A DNA stretch of 45,113 nucleotides, taken from positions 1 to 45,113 of the IMG/VR virus record IMGVR_UViG_3300021364_000044; one strand, written 5' to 3'. This document shows positions 24,591 through 30,728 of this stretch, in pieces. Source of the DNA: a virus. Position 1 is the first letter of the stretch. Each line of letters begins with the position of its first letter. Below the pieces are notes generated by a model that saw only the letters and a list, made by a program, of their open reading frames with translations, made no database searches and was not told the DNA's origin. Position numbers and translations under genes: made by a program.

Positions 24591-24862
24591 ATGTTCACAT
24601 GGTCCTCTTTGATAACTAGTTTAACGGTCACCTCGCCATCAGGATACGCTGAGTAAAAATCCCTGAGCTTATCTTTCAACTGAAGCATCAGCGTTATCTG
24701 TTGCTCTTCCTCTAAAGAATAATCTCTGTACCCTGCGACATAGGCCAAACGAGTCTTACCTATTTCTTTTACTACATTATCCTCGCCTACAGCGTAGTCT
24801 ATTGTGTAGGCTTCAACATAGTAGTCTGCGTTTTCTTTAGTTATGTGACATTCAATAGCCAT
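24587..24862 (-). CDS. Hypothetical protein
   Basis: 91 residues from ATG 24862, which has a strong GGAGG site upstream; ATG 24886 is an in-frame alternative inside the previous gene. MAIECHITKENADYYVEAYT suggests beta strands, then a helix. Not recognised. Confidence 0.65.
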   Translation of the reverse strand: MAIECHITKENADYYVEAYTIDYAVGEDNVVKEIGKTRLAYVAGYRDYSLEEEQQITLMLQLKDKLRDFYSAYPDGEVTVKLVIKEDHVNI

Positions 24863-25049
24863 CGGTTGCACCTCCGTTGAACGCATCTACTGCATCACAG
24901 ATTGCATAGTCTAAGTCGTAACCCCTGTCGCCCTTGCGAGTAATCTCAAACTCCTCTCTGAGGTAGTCAGCGATGTACATAGATAGCTTGGGCGTCATTC
25001 TAAAACGAACGCTATCTAAGAAAACGGTTTGGTGTTCTGTTAAAGCCAT
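24852..25049 (-). CDS. Hypothetical protein (MALTEHQTVF)
   Basis: 65 residues, ATG 25049, AGGAGATAC upstream. Helical start, then acidic (GYDLDYAICDAVDAFNGG). Its initiation region is nearly identical over about 25 bases to that of the gene at 25064-25372, which also starts MALT, so the two share a duplicated leader. Function unknown. Confidence 0.65.
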   Translation of the reverse strand: MALTEHQTVFLDSVRFRMTPKLSMYIADYLREEFEITRKGDRGYDLDYAICDAVDAFNGGATDGY

Positions 25050-25063
25050 GTTAGTATCTCCTG

Positions 25064-25372
25064 TTATGTCATAGCATATAAATACTTTGTTGTTTTATTT
25101 ATAGATTTAAGCATTTTGATGAAACTATCTATCTCAATGTCACAATAGTTGGTATCATATACCATGCTTATTGTTACTCCTTTCTCTTCAAAAATCTCTG
25201 AGGAACCTTTTACTGATATTGCGCCTCCGTCTGAGTCTGTGTAGATCCCGTGAACTTCTTCGTCATCTTCTGAAATAATATAGTCTGGACCGTCCATTGT
25301 CTGTGTCCAGTTTATAAAGTCTTCAATAGATAGGCCCGTAATTTCAGCAGCCTCTTCAAGTGTTAAAGCCAT
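25064..25372 (-). CDS. Hypothetical acidic protein with HTH-like N-terminus
   Basis: 102 residues from ATG 25372 (GGGAGATAC upstream). LTLEEAAEITGLSIEDFINW has the spacing of a small helix-turn-helix (LEEAAxITGLS), followed by a strongly acidic beta-like part. Its leader duplicates that of the downstream gene. DNA binding is a guess. Confidence 0.6.
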   Translation of the reverse strand: MALTLEEAAEITGLSIEDFINWTQTMDGPDYIISEDDEEVHGIYTDSDGGAISVKGSSEIFEEKGVTISMVYDTNYCDIEIDSFIKMLKSINKTTKYLYAMT

Positions 25373-25836
25373 GCTGGTATCTCCCTGTTTGTCCATCGCA
25401 TATCAATCTCATTGCGTCTTACTTTATAATAATTACGATACGCTGTGATTGTATCAGGATCTTTACACTCATCATACATACACTGAGGTGGATCTTGCCA
25501 ATCATAAGTTTTATCTAGACCTTCTGGGATACATCCAAGTACAGGCAGCAAGTTTGAAGTCTTGTGTACTTTACCATATCTATGAGTGTATTCCTGACAC
25601 AAGTGATACAAATGTTTGAATCCCCAAAAGTAAGACTCCGCAGAAGAGCGGAGCCACTTGGTTGATGGATGGTTGCGATATGCTGGTTTGTAAACATGAT
25701 CTTTTACAGAGGAATCAAACTCATGATGAGCAGTGCTGAGCATCAAAGCTGTCTCTTGAATCATCTTTACATTGTGCTTATCGCATTGGTACTGTGCTGC
25801 AATTTTAGGATCTTTGTCTATATAGAATAGATTCAT
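25363..25836 (-). CDS. Conserved phage protein (NLFYIDKDPKIAAQYQCDKH)
   Basis: 157 residues. Begins MNLFYIDKDPKIAAQYQCDK HNVKMIQETALMLSTAHH, a signature I recognise from proteins of T4-like and marine phages; conserved His, Cys, Asp and a central HPSTKWLRSS stretch suggest an enzyme, but the reaction is unknown to me. ATGA overlap with DUF932. Confidence 0.8.
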   Translation of the reverse strand: MNLFYIDKDPKIAAQYQCDKHNVKMIQETALMLSTAHHEFDSSVKDHVYKPAYRNHPSTKWLRSSAESYFWGFKHLYHLCQEYTHRYGKVHKTSNLLPVLGCIPEGLDKTYDWQDPPQCMYDECKDPDTITAYRNYYKVRRNEIDMRWTNREIPAWL

Positions 25837-26786
25837 GCTGCTTCCTTGAAGTTACGGATGATTGTTTCTCTTACAGTCTCACCTCGCTTGTAAGATATCG
25901 ATGCAATGTTAGCCTGAGATTGCTTACCGGATGCCGGAGCATGAGTAGACCAATCAGTCATTACATTATAGACTGACCACTGATTGTGACCAAGGGCTGA
26001 TCGATAGTGTTCGGTCCAACGATTCCACATATACATCAAAGCATTATTACCATAGATCTTAGGTTGCAATAACATCCGACCATAGCTATCGTTGGGATAC
26101 TCTTCGAGCCACTTGTCTACTGCTGTAGCCTTTGCTGCTTTAGCAAAGATTAAGAAGGCTTCTTGATTCGTGACGGATATTTCTGACCAACGCCACCACT
26201 GCTCAGCTTCTTTATTTAGAATTGTAACCGCATCAGAGATCAGCTTTGCGCCTTGGTCAATATCTAGTTTCTTGGTATGCCGTGACCTGTAAACATTAGC
26301 AGCTTTAGAGATAAACACTTGACCATTCATACAAGCCCACTGATTAGCACCAGCACTACAAATAAACGGAAACGTACCATCGAGACTAGAAACACTAAGA
26401 AGCGTAAGCGAGGCGCTGTCACCGTCTGGAGTATAGAGATTAACTTCAGGCAAAAGATGCCTAACAAAACACTTGGCACCATTGTGAGATACCTGAATAT
26501 CTTCAGTCATACCTTCAGTATTCAGATCTGATCGAGCAATAATGTTTCTTTGATTGTCGATCATTCGCTTGTAAGACAAGTCATATAAATCTGAATACCT
26601 AGAACCGTGCACACCAAGCTCTTGGCCTGTATCAGTTCTATAGATAACATGCTTAGATGAATCACGAATATAATTATTCTCATCTGAATATCTTAGAGGC
26701 GCTGAGGCAATATCAAAATCAGCAGGACCATAGCCAGCATCATTAAATACTCTAGAGTTTCCAAACATATTTACTACATTATTCAT
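25833..26786 (-). CDS. DUF932 (phage/plasmid-like) protein
   Basis: 317 residues. The ordering of YRTDTGQELGVHGSRYSDL, NGAKCFVRHLLPE, SLDGTFPFICSAGANQWACM NGQVF and a late helical domain ending YNVMTDWSTHAP matches DUF932, a family spread over phages and plasmids with no settled role. Length is normal. It is coupled by ATGA overlaps to both neighbours. Confidence 0.85.
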   Translation of the reverse strand: MNNVVNMFGNSRVFNDAGYGPADFDIASAPLRYSDENNYIRDSSKHVIYRTDTGQELGVHGSRYSDLYDLSYKRMIDNQRNIIARSDLNTEGMTEDIQVSHNGAKCFVRHLLPEVNLYTPDGDSASLTLLSVSSLDGTFPFICSAGANQWACMNGQVFISKAANVYRSRHTKKLDIDQGAKLISDAVTILNKEAEQWWRWSEISVTNQEAFLIFAKAAKATAVDKWLEEYPNDSYGRMLLQPKIYGNNALMYMWNRWTEHYRSALGHNQWSVYNVMTDWSTHAPASGKQSQANIASISYKRGETVRETIIRNFKEAA

Positions 26787-26962
26787 AGTATTACTTCCTG
26801 TTGTTTTACTTTAATGGTATAACCTAGTTCTTTTATTAATTTAATAACACCTTCTGTGAGTGTTTTAGTTCCCGCAATCCTTGCGAATACTTCAGAGTCT
26901 TTACACTCTGGGTAGTACATCGTGTTCCCATAATTGTTCTTCACTGAGATTGTTATTTCCAT
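26783..26962 (-). CDS. Tiny hypothetical protein upstream of DUF932
   Basis: 59 residues, ATG 26962 (AAAGGA upstream) to TGA 26783-26785, overlapping the DUF932 start as ATGA and the gene above by ten bases. MEITISVKNNYGNTMYYPEC then a helix and KVKQQEVIL: a small alpha/beta protein. Unknown function. Confidence 0.7.
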   Translation of the reverse strand: MEITISVKNNYGNTMYYPECKDSEVFARIAGTKTLTEGVIKLIKELGYTIKVKQQEVIL

Positions 26963-27219
26963 TTTGATAATCCTTTGAGTACCCCATCAGTTCCAGAAAT
27001 TCCGAAAAGGTAAGACTCTCTTGCCTCTTCAAGATCTTCTCGCAAGGCATTGAGCATAATTCGTTCAAGTCTTGCATTATATTTCCCTCCTAAGCGTTTG
27101 TTATTTATAATAATTTGATGGAACGTAGTCTGACCGTAGTAACCTACTGTCGGATCGTCTGGGTCAAGATCAACCCAAGCAGATCCAGAAACTTCACCAA
27201 CTTTGAAATCCAGATACAT
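26953..27219 (-). CDS. Hypothetical protein
   Basis: 88 residues from ATG 27219, one base after the preceding stop. MYLDFKVGEVSGSAWVDLDP followed by DPTVGYYGQTTFHQIIINNK suggests beta strands and then a basic helix. The longer reading from 27267 lies within the upstream gene. Not recognised. Confidence 0.65.
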   Translation of the reverse strand: MYLDFKVGEVSGSAWVDLDPDDPTVGYYGQTTFHQIIINNKRLGGKYNARLERIMLNALREDLEEARESYLFGISGTDGVLKGLSKWK

Positions 27220-27220
27220 A

Positions 27221-27823
27221 TTAATTTCTCTTTTTGATAGCTTCGATGATGATCGAATCACCCTCATGTCGGTAACACTTTAGGCAATCGATGCACTTTT
27301 GTCCAGTGCAGTTCTGATTCTCGACAAACTCATCTTTGCCGACCACGTTGAAACACTTATCAAATCCATGTGGTGGTTGTCGAACAACCCCAACACTTGG
27401 ATTTGAGTAAATAAGAATAAGATTCTTGGGTTGCTTGAACTCTAGATGGTACTGTCGAATGATATCTCGCCGCTTAGTCCAAAGACCAAAGGTGCAGTGA
27501 GGATTCTTACGTGCTATATCATGAAAATTTTTCATGTGAGCCATGTTAATTAACTCGCCATGACCATGAAACCGATAGAATGCAGCGTTTATAAACGGAA
27601 GATCATCATAGTTTATAGGTTGTGATAAGACATCAGAATTCCTCTGAAAAGCTGGCTGACAATTCTTCCTAGAACCTTGCAACATACTAGCAGAATAACA
27701 CTCATTACAGATAGCATCTGTCTTTCTCATGGTGCTACAAAATTTATTTGTTAGTGTATTAGTATTGATAGCCCAGATGCCAGCTAATTTACCAGACATT
27801 TTACTTTCATGAATTAGATTCAT
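27221..27823 (-). CDS. Cys-rich phage protein, GP88-like
   Basis: 200 residues from ATG 27823 with AGAGGAGA upstream. The first part NKFCSTMRKTDAICNECYS and the last CTGQKCIDCLKCYRH provide two Cys clusters, with AFYRFHGHGELINMAHMKNF and LWTKRRDI between. This resembles the phage family I know as GP88 (mycobacteriophage gene 88) in Cys layout. Metal or iron-sulfur binding is likely; catalytic role unknown. Overlaps the gene above by 17 bases. Confidence 0.6.
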   Translation of the reverse strand: MNLIHESKMSGKLAGIWAINTNTLTNKFCSTMRKTDAICNECYSASMLQGSRKNCQPAFQRNSDVLSQPINYDDLPFINAAFYRFHGHGELINMAHMKNFHDIARKNPHCTFGLWTKRRDIIRQYHLEFKQPKNLILIYSNPSVGVVRQPPHGFDKCFNVVGKDEFVENQNCTGQKCIDCLKCYRHEGDSIIIEAIKKRN

Positions 27824-28034
27824 GTAGATTCTCCTCTGCGGCTTTAGATCCAAGAGTCTCGACACCAAACTCATCTCTGAGTCTCAGTATAGCTTTGTAA
27901 AGATCCTTTCGAGTTTTATTGTAGCGTCTCCACTCAGACTTTTGAGCGGCATCATTGAGATTGATCTGACAATACAAAATTGTATTAACAATAGTTGTCA
28001 GTGTTTCTTTACCATTCTTCGATAAACTATACAT
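27807..28034 (-). CDS. Hypothetical basic protein
   Basis: 75 residues from ATG 28034, which follows AAAGGA at good spacing; an upstream ATG lies inside the preceding gene. MYSLSKNGKETLTTIVNTIL then an Arg/Lys-rich helix. No known family. Confidence 0.65.
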   Translation of the reverse strand: MYSLSKNGKETLTTIVNTILYCQINLNDAAQKSEWRRYNKTRKDLYKAILRLRDEFGVETLGSKAAEENLHESNS

Positions 28035-28044
28035 TACAATTCCT

Positions 28045-28251
28045 TTATGAGTGAGTGTAACCATCTTGCTCAATAGCCAACATCATACCCTTCCAAGGTA
28101 TAACTATAAATGCATCTTTTCCTAAACCATACATAACGTCTCTACGAAAGGCTAGATAATTCTTAGCTACACTAGTATCACGACACCAAACACGATACAA
28201 AGCTTCACGTTGAGACCTAGTTAATACAGGAAATTTCCATTCAAAATTCAT
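28045..28251 (-). CDS. Conserved small phage protein (VLTRSQREALYRVW)
   Basis: 68 residues. FPVLTRSQREALYRVWCRDT ... YLAFRR ... IVIPWKGMMLAIEQDGYTHS matches a small protein I recall from several phages, often paired with the gene upstream as here. Function unknown. ATGA overlap with that gene. Confidence 0.7.
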   Translation of the reverse strand: MNFEWKFPVLTRSQREALYRVWCRDTSVAKNYLAFRRDVMYGLGKDAFIVIPWKGMMLAIEQDGYTHS

Positions 28252-28481
28252 ACTACCTCCACATCAGAGTAAGTTTCAATCCAAACTTTAGCGCCACAAG
28301 GCAGCGGCTTGTTAGGGCTATAAACTAGACGAGCCACTAACTCACCATTGCGATCTAGTATCTTAGCTTCATTGCCTTTGCGATTGTTTCGCCAATCCTT
28401 AACAGTTAATACTGGTAAGTCAGCACCTTTAGCATTAGCTTTAATATTATGTTGATTAACATGAAGTACAGTTTTTTTCAT
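28248..28481 (-). CDS. Conserved small phage protein (VLHVNQHNIKAN)
   Basis: 77 residues, AGGAGAAAG upstream of ATG 28481. KKTVLHVNQHNIKANAKGAD LPVLTVK then LVYSPNKPLPCGAKVWIET is a conserved pattern in marine phages, usually next to the YTHS protein. Beta-rich, unknown role. A long hairpin (28497-28537) lies just upstream in the leader. Confidence 0.75.
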   Translation of the reverse strand: MKKTVLHVNQHNIKANAKGADLPVLTVKDWRNNRKGNEAKILDRNGELVARLVYSPNKPLPCGAKVWIETYSDVEVV

Positions 28482-28496
28482 CGGCTTTCTCCTTTG

Positions 28497-28537
28497 GCCT
28501 TATTAACTCTCTCAAGAAACTTGAGAGTTAATAAGGC
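28497..28537 (-). terminator. Long intercistronic hairpin, copy 1
   Basis: Inverted arms GCCTTATTAACTCTC / GAGAGTTAATAAGGC pair perfectly over 15 bp, with a further CAAG/CTTG inner stem and loop TTT on the minus strand. It begins eight bases after the stop of the 56-residue gene. There is no U-run after it on the minus strand, so it may be an mRNA 3'-end stabiliser or processing site rather than a true terminator; a TTTT tract follows on the plus strand. Nearly identical to copy 2. Confidence 0.75.
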
Positions 28538-28544
28538 TTTTAAG

Positions 28545-28715
28545 TTAATTAGATTCTTGCATTGCCTTGAGCAAATCCTCTCGAATAAAAGGATAACCAG
28601 TCTCTTCTAATTTAATAATAGTTTCAAAGAGTAATTCAGTTTCTATCTTTTCTTTGTATAAGAAGATAGCAGCAGTAATTCCTGAAGACACTAAAATAGA
28701 TAATAAAATTAACAT
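28545..28715 (-). CDS. Tiny membrane protein in cassette 2
   Basis: 56 residues, ATG 28715 to TAA 28545-28547, start chosen from AAGGAAT seven bases upstream. Residues 2-20 (LILLSILVSSGITAAIFLY) form one membrane helix; the rest is charged and ends LLKAMQESN. Its leader (AAGGAATATATTATG) and the hairpin after its stop are near copies of those of the 50-residue gene at 29163-29315. Function unknown. Confidence 0.65.
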   Translation of the reverse strand: MLILLSILVSSGITAAIFLYKEKIETELLFETIIKLEETGYPFIREDLLKAMQESN

Positions 28716-28740
28716 AATATATTCCTTAGATTAATGTGGT

Positions 28741-28766
28741 TGAGCAGTTTTACATCATGCTCAGGA
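28741..28766 (-). repeat. GAGCA/TGCTC hairpin element, copy A
   Basis: TGAGCA and TGCTCA arms enclose an 11-base loop. On the minus strand it reads CCTGAGCA-TGATGTAAAAC-TGCTCA and lies 26 bases before the 56-residue gene, in its leader. Confidence 0.75.
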
Positions 28767-28823
28767 TATCCTTTAAAAAACAGCATTTTGGAATATACTG
28801 GCTACAATATACTCCAGAATACT

Positions 28824-28847
28824 GAGCAGTTTATAGACATACTCAGG
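28824..28847 (-). repeat. GAGCA/TGCTC hairpin element, copy B
   Basis: Minus-strand CCTGAGTA-TGTCTATAAAC-TGCTCA. One arm base differs from copy A, but in RNA it gives a U-G pair, so the stem is kept. Followed by ATTCTGGAGTATATT, also found in copy C's flank. Confidence 0.65.
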
Positions 28848-29077
28848 TCTATATAATAATATAATTTTGTACAGCGGAGTTTTTTAGACTCAAGGTTACA
28901 TAAACGCCTCCAATTATCTATACATTTTTAATTTAGGTCCGTCACCCCTACTCATCCGTCTTTCGGATTTTCGGGATTCGCTAGGTATCATTACATTCTA
29001 GATTTACCGTCTAGTTTCGGATACAACCCAATAACATCTTAGAGTATACTTATTAAAATATACTCTAGAATATTATT

Positions 29078-29102
29078 GAGCAGTTTTGACTCATGCTCAG
29101 GA
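29078..29102 (-). repeat. GAGCA/TGCTC hairpin element, copy C
   Basis: Minus-strand CCTGAGCA-TGAGTCAAAAC-TGCTCA, eight bases after long hairpin copy 2. Stem of six pairs, loop of 11 ending AAAAC as in A and D. Confidence 0.75.
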
Positions 29103-29110
29103 GCCGGAGA

Positions 29111-29157
29111 AAAGGCTTATTAACTCTCTCAAGAAACTTGAGAGTTAATAAGCCTTT
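29111..29157 (-). terminator. Long intercistronic hairpin, copy 2
   Basis: Arms AAAGGCTTATTAACTCTC / GAGAGTTAATAAGCCTTT, 18 pairs, with the same inner sequence as copy 1 and a TTT loop on the minus strand, starting five bases after the stop of the 50-residue gene. On the minus strand the stem runs into TTTTCTCC, so it could act as an intrinsic terminator or attenuator here. Confidence 0.8.
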
Positions 29158-29162
29158 GTAAG

Positions 29163-29315
29163 TTATTTAGACTCCAGTAAATCTCTGTAATAATTTAAGT
29201 GATTAATAAACTGATCGTGGTCCATAAAACCAGTGATCGTCAGTATATCTACATGAGTCATTCTATTTTGTAGACTCACAAGCTCTTTCCACTCTGGAGT
29301 ATCATATCTATTCAT
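29163..29315 (-). CDS. Tiny soluble protein in cassette 1
   Basis: 50 residues, ATG 29315 to TAA 29163-29165, with AAGGAAT seven bases upstream. MNRYDTPEWKELVSLQNRMT then a helical end YYRDLLESK; no membrane segment. Leader and trailing hairpin duplicate those of the 56-residue gene, while the proteins share at most the pattern TG(F/Y)...FI...LLxxxES. Function unknown. Confidence 0.65.
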   Translation of the reverse strand: MNRYDTPEWKELVSLQNRMTHVDILTITGFMDHDQFINHLNYYRDLLESK

Positions 29316-29341
29316 AATAGATTCCTTATTAATTTAGATTA

Positions 29342-29366
29342 GAGCAGTTTTAGATCTTGCTCAGGA
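29342..29366 (-). repeat. GAGCA/TGCTC hairpin element, copy D
   Basis: Minus-strand CCTGAGCA-AGATCTAAAAC-TGCTC; the outermost pair is lost, leaving five. It lies 26 bases before the 50-residue gene, the same distance as copy A from its gene. Confidence 0.75.
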
Positions 29367-29376
29367 TCTTAAAGGC

Positions 29377-29871
29377 TTAGCCTTGAAGATGTGCAAGGAT
29401 AGATTCCATACCAGACTTAATAGTCTCGATAGACTCTGACATTTCAGCAATATCACCTTCAACGATAGTCATTCTAACCTTAAGATCATCAAGATCATTA
29501 GATTGCACCGGAGAAGCCTTTGGCTTAGGCGTTGCTTTTGGAGCTGCCTTTGGCTTAGCCTTAGACTTTGGCGCTGTAACCTTGCGGCTAGGCTTGTGAG
29601 TCTTAGACTTTTTGCCTTCAAAGTTTAGCTGAAGATTTGCTAACAAATAGCCAGGAAGCTCATCAGACTCAAACCATTCTGAAATCTGTAAACTCGATAC
29701 ACCCTTTGGATTGTTGGCAGCTAATACAGCTTCTACCTGCTTCCACAGTCTAAACCAATAGATATCGGGTATATTCTTTTGTTCCTGTACGACCTTTGCA
29801 AATTTATAAACTATGGCCCTGAATTGCTTGGCAGAGCAGAGTCGATCTTTTTTGTGTGCAAGTGTTTTCAT
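29377..29871 (-). CDS. First early gene: hypothetical protein with KAP-rich linker
   Basis: 164 residues, ATG 29871 with GGAG eight bases upstream. Residues 1-88 form a helical, Trp-rich domain (IPDIYWFRLWKQVEAVLA); residues about 89-122 are a Lys/Ala/Pro linker (KSKAKPKAAPKATPKPKASP); the rest is an acidic coiled coil. Basic flexible linker plus coiled coil suggest a DNA-associated oligomer. As the promoter-proximal gene it may act earliest in infection. The stop lies in the loop of a small hairpin (AAGGC-TAA-GCCTT). Confidence 0.75.
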   Translation of the reverse strand: MKTLAHKKDRLCSAKQFRAIVYKFAKVVQEQKNIPDIYWFRLWKQVEAVLAANNPKGVSSLQISEWFESDELPGYLLANLQLNFEGKKSKTHKPSRKVTAPKSKAKPKAAPKATPKPKASPVQSNDLDDLKVRMTIVEGDIAEMSESIETIKSGMESILAHLQG

Positions 29872-29923
29872 GTGTGTTCTCCGTGTTTTCGGGTTAAGTC
29901 GCAGCGACCCAGTGCCGCTTTGA

Positions 29924-29961
29924 CGTTTTCAATTAGGCTCACAGATCGAAAACGATGTCAA
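29924..29961 (-). promoter_or_regulatory. Candidate promoter of the leftward early operon
   Basis: On the minus strand TTGACA (29961-29956) is followed after 18 bases by CCTAAT (29937-29932), matching the sigma70 -35 fully and four of six -10 bases. Start would be near 29925, giving a leader of about 54 bases before ATG 29871. CGTTTTC (29924-29930) and GAAAACG (29948-29954) form an inverted repeat across the core promoter, a possible operator. Confidence 0.5.
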
Positions 29962-30173
29962 CAACTTTCTGGTGCGCGATCAATCACTAGCGCATAATGC
30001 GCCTGTTGACACGAGAAGAAAGCCTGCATAACGTCGCGTGTGATGCGTGTAGCGATGGCAGACCTTTCGAGACCTGTCAAGAGTTTTTTTTTGCTACTTC
30101 GTAGCAGTCTCGCGTGATGTGTGTAGGCTTGCGCGTGGCAGAGGACCACCAGAAAAGTAAAGTGAAAATTTTT

Positions 30174-30543
30174 CATAATCAAAGATTATGGGGTCGCGCT
30201 ATGTACGCGAAGAGTTTTGGGGATTGACTTTTTTTAACTACAAAGTAGTTAATTTCATAAATCTTCATAGAATGAAGATTCTGGTTGCTGAAAACTTTGC
30301 AAGTCTTTGAAATCTTTGATTTCAGAAGTCTTTAAAGTTAACTTTAAAGACTCTTTAGAATCTCTTGAGATTCTGTCAAGCGGTCTTAAATTTGCTGAGT
30401 TTCAAAGAAACTTTAAAGAACTCTAGAATCTATAGATTCTATTTAACATCGAAGATGTTAGCCGAAGGTCACTCTAAAGTACTTTAGAGTGCTTCTGAGT
30501 CTAAGAGACTCAGGGCGGGGCAGGAGGCCAGACGGGGTACCCC
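30174..30543. repeat. Array of twelve or more different short palindromes
   Basis: Consecutive inverted repeats, all of different sequence: 30174-30190 (7 bp arms, loop AAA), 30194-30210 (5 bp), 30234-30252 (8 bp, AAA), 30260-30280 (9 bp, AGA), 30294-30304 (4 bp), 30308-30324 (7 bp, TTT), 30327-30352 (26-base perfect palindrome), 30357-30374 (8 bp, TT), 30398-30412 (6 bp, AAA), 30424-30441 (18-base perfect), 30444-30460 (7 bp, GAA), 30470-30491 (22-base perfect), 30495-30513 (8 bp, AAG), 30534-30543 (GGGGTACCCC). Words such as AGAATCT and CTTTAAAG recur. Because repeats are not identical it is not CRISPR. Confidence 0.85.
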
Positions 30544-30601
30544 CTATATATACTAATGGGCATACATTTTAGGAAACTTTGGAGTGTCAAGTAGAACTAG
30601 G

Positions 30602-30665
30602 GCGGGTATTTAAAAGACCTTTAAAGTACTATCGCGGGTATTTAAAGATACTTTAAAGTAATACT
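30602..30665. repeat. Two-copy 32-base tandem repeat
   Basis: GCGGGTATTTAAA begins at 30602 and again at 30634; each copy continues with CTTTAAAGTA, and about 24 of 32 positions agree. It lies between the palindrome array and the terS promoter. Could be iterons or protein-binding sites. Confidence 0.7.
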
Positions 30666-30728
30666 TCTATATTATCTATATGTAACCGGGGGCGGCCGAT
30701 TACGTTAGTATAGCTTCAGATTTTATTT

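Larger units (their letters stand above)
28716..29162. other. Non-coding segment between the two tiny-gene cassettes
   Basis: 447 bases without a convincing gene. It holds three of the four GAGCA...TGCTC elements, one long hairpin, and between 28896 and 29024 a GC-richer island unlike the AT-rich flanks. Read on the minus strand the island has nested stems GTATC/GATAC (29020-29024 with 28985-28989) around CTAGA/TCTAG (28998-29014), then ATCCG/CGGAT (28954-28968), and a strong site GGAGGCG (28905-28911) seven bases ahead of ATG-TAA (28896-28901). A structured leader or small RNA is plausible; no known riboswitch or tRNA fits. Confidence 0.55.

Noticed and set aside
28985-29024. tRNA-like anticodon arm (5-bp stem CTAGA/TCTAG with a seven-base loop)
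   Set aside because: No acceptor, D or T arm can be drawn around it in either strand, and position 37 would be C.
28900-29030. Glutamine riboswitch or hammerhead ribozyme in the structured island
   Set aside because: GACGGATGAGTAGG slightly recalls the glutamine riboswitch core, but the partner strand and the cleavage-core bases are missing.
28741-29366. Coding reading of the four hairpin elements (PExxxKLL-like peptides on the minus strand)
   Set aside because: The similarity follows from DNA homology of the elements; two of the four frames lack any start codon and stops fall at unrelated places, while the RNA stem is kept.
30086-30106. Intrinsic terminator at a T-run and hairpin
   Set aside because: The T-run precedes the stem on the + strand and becomes an A-run after it on the - strand, so the order is wrong in both directions.
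29958-30182. A 74-codon minus-strand frame in the control region
   Set aside because: No ribosome site, odd composition, and it ends over candidate promoter DNA; best read as chance.
30174-30543. CRISPR array or N4-type hairpin promoters
   Set aside because: Units are all different, so not CRISPR. N4-like three-base-loop hairpins need a giant virion RNA polymerase; none of the large proteins here shows its motifs.
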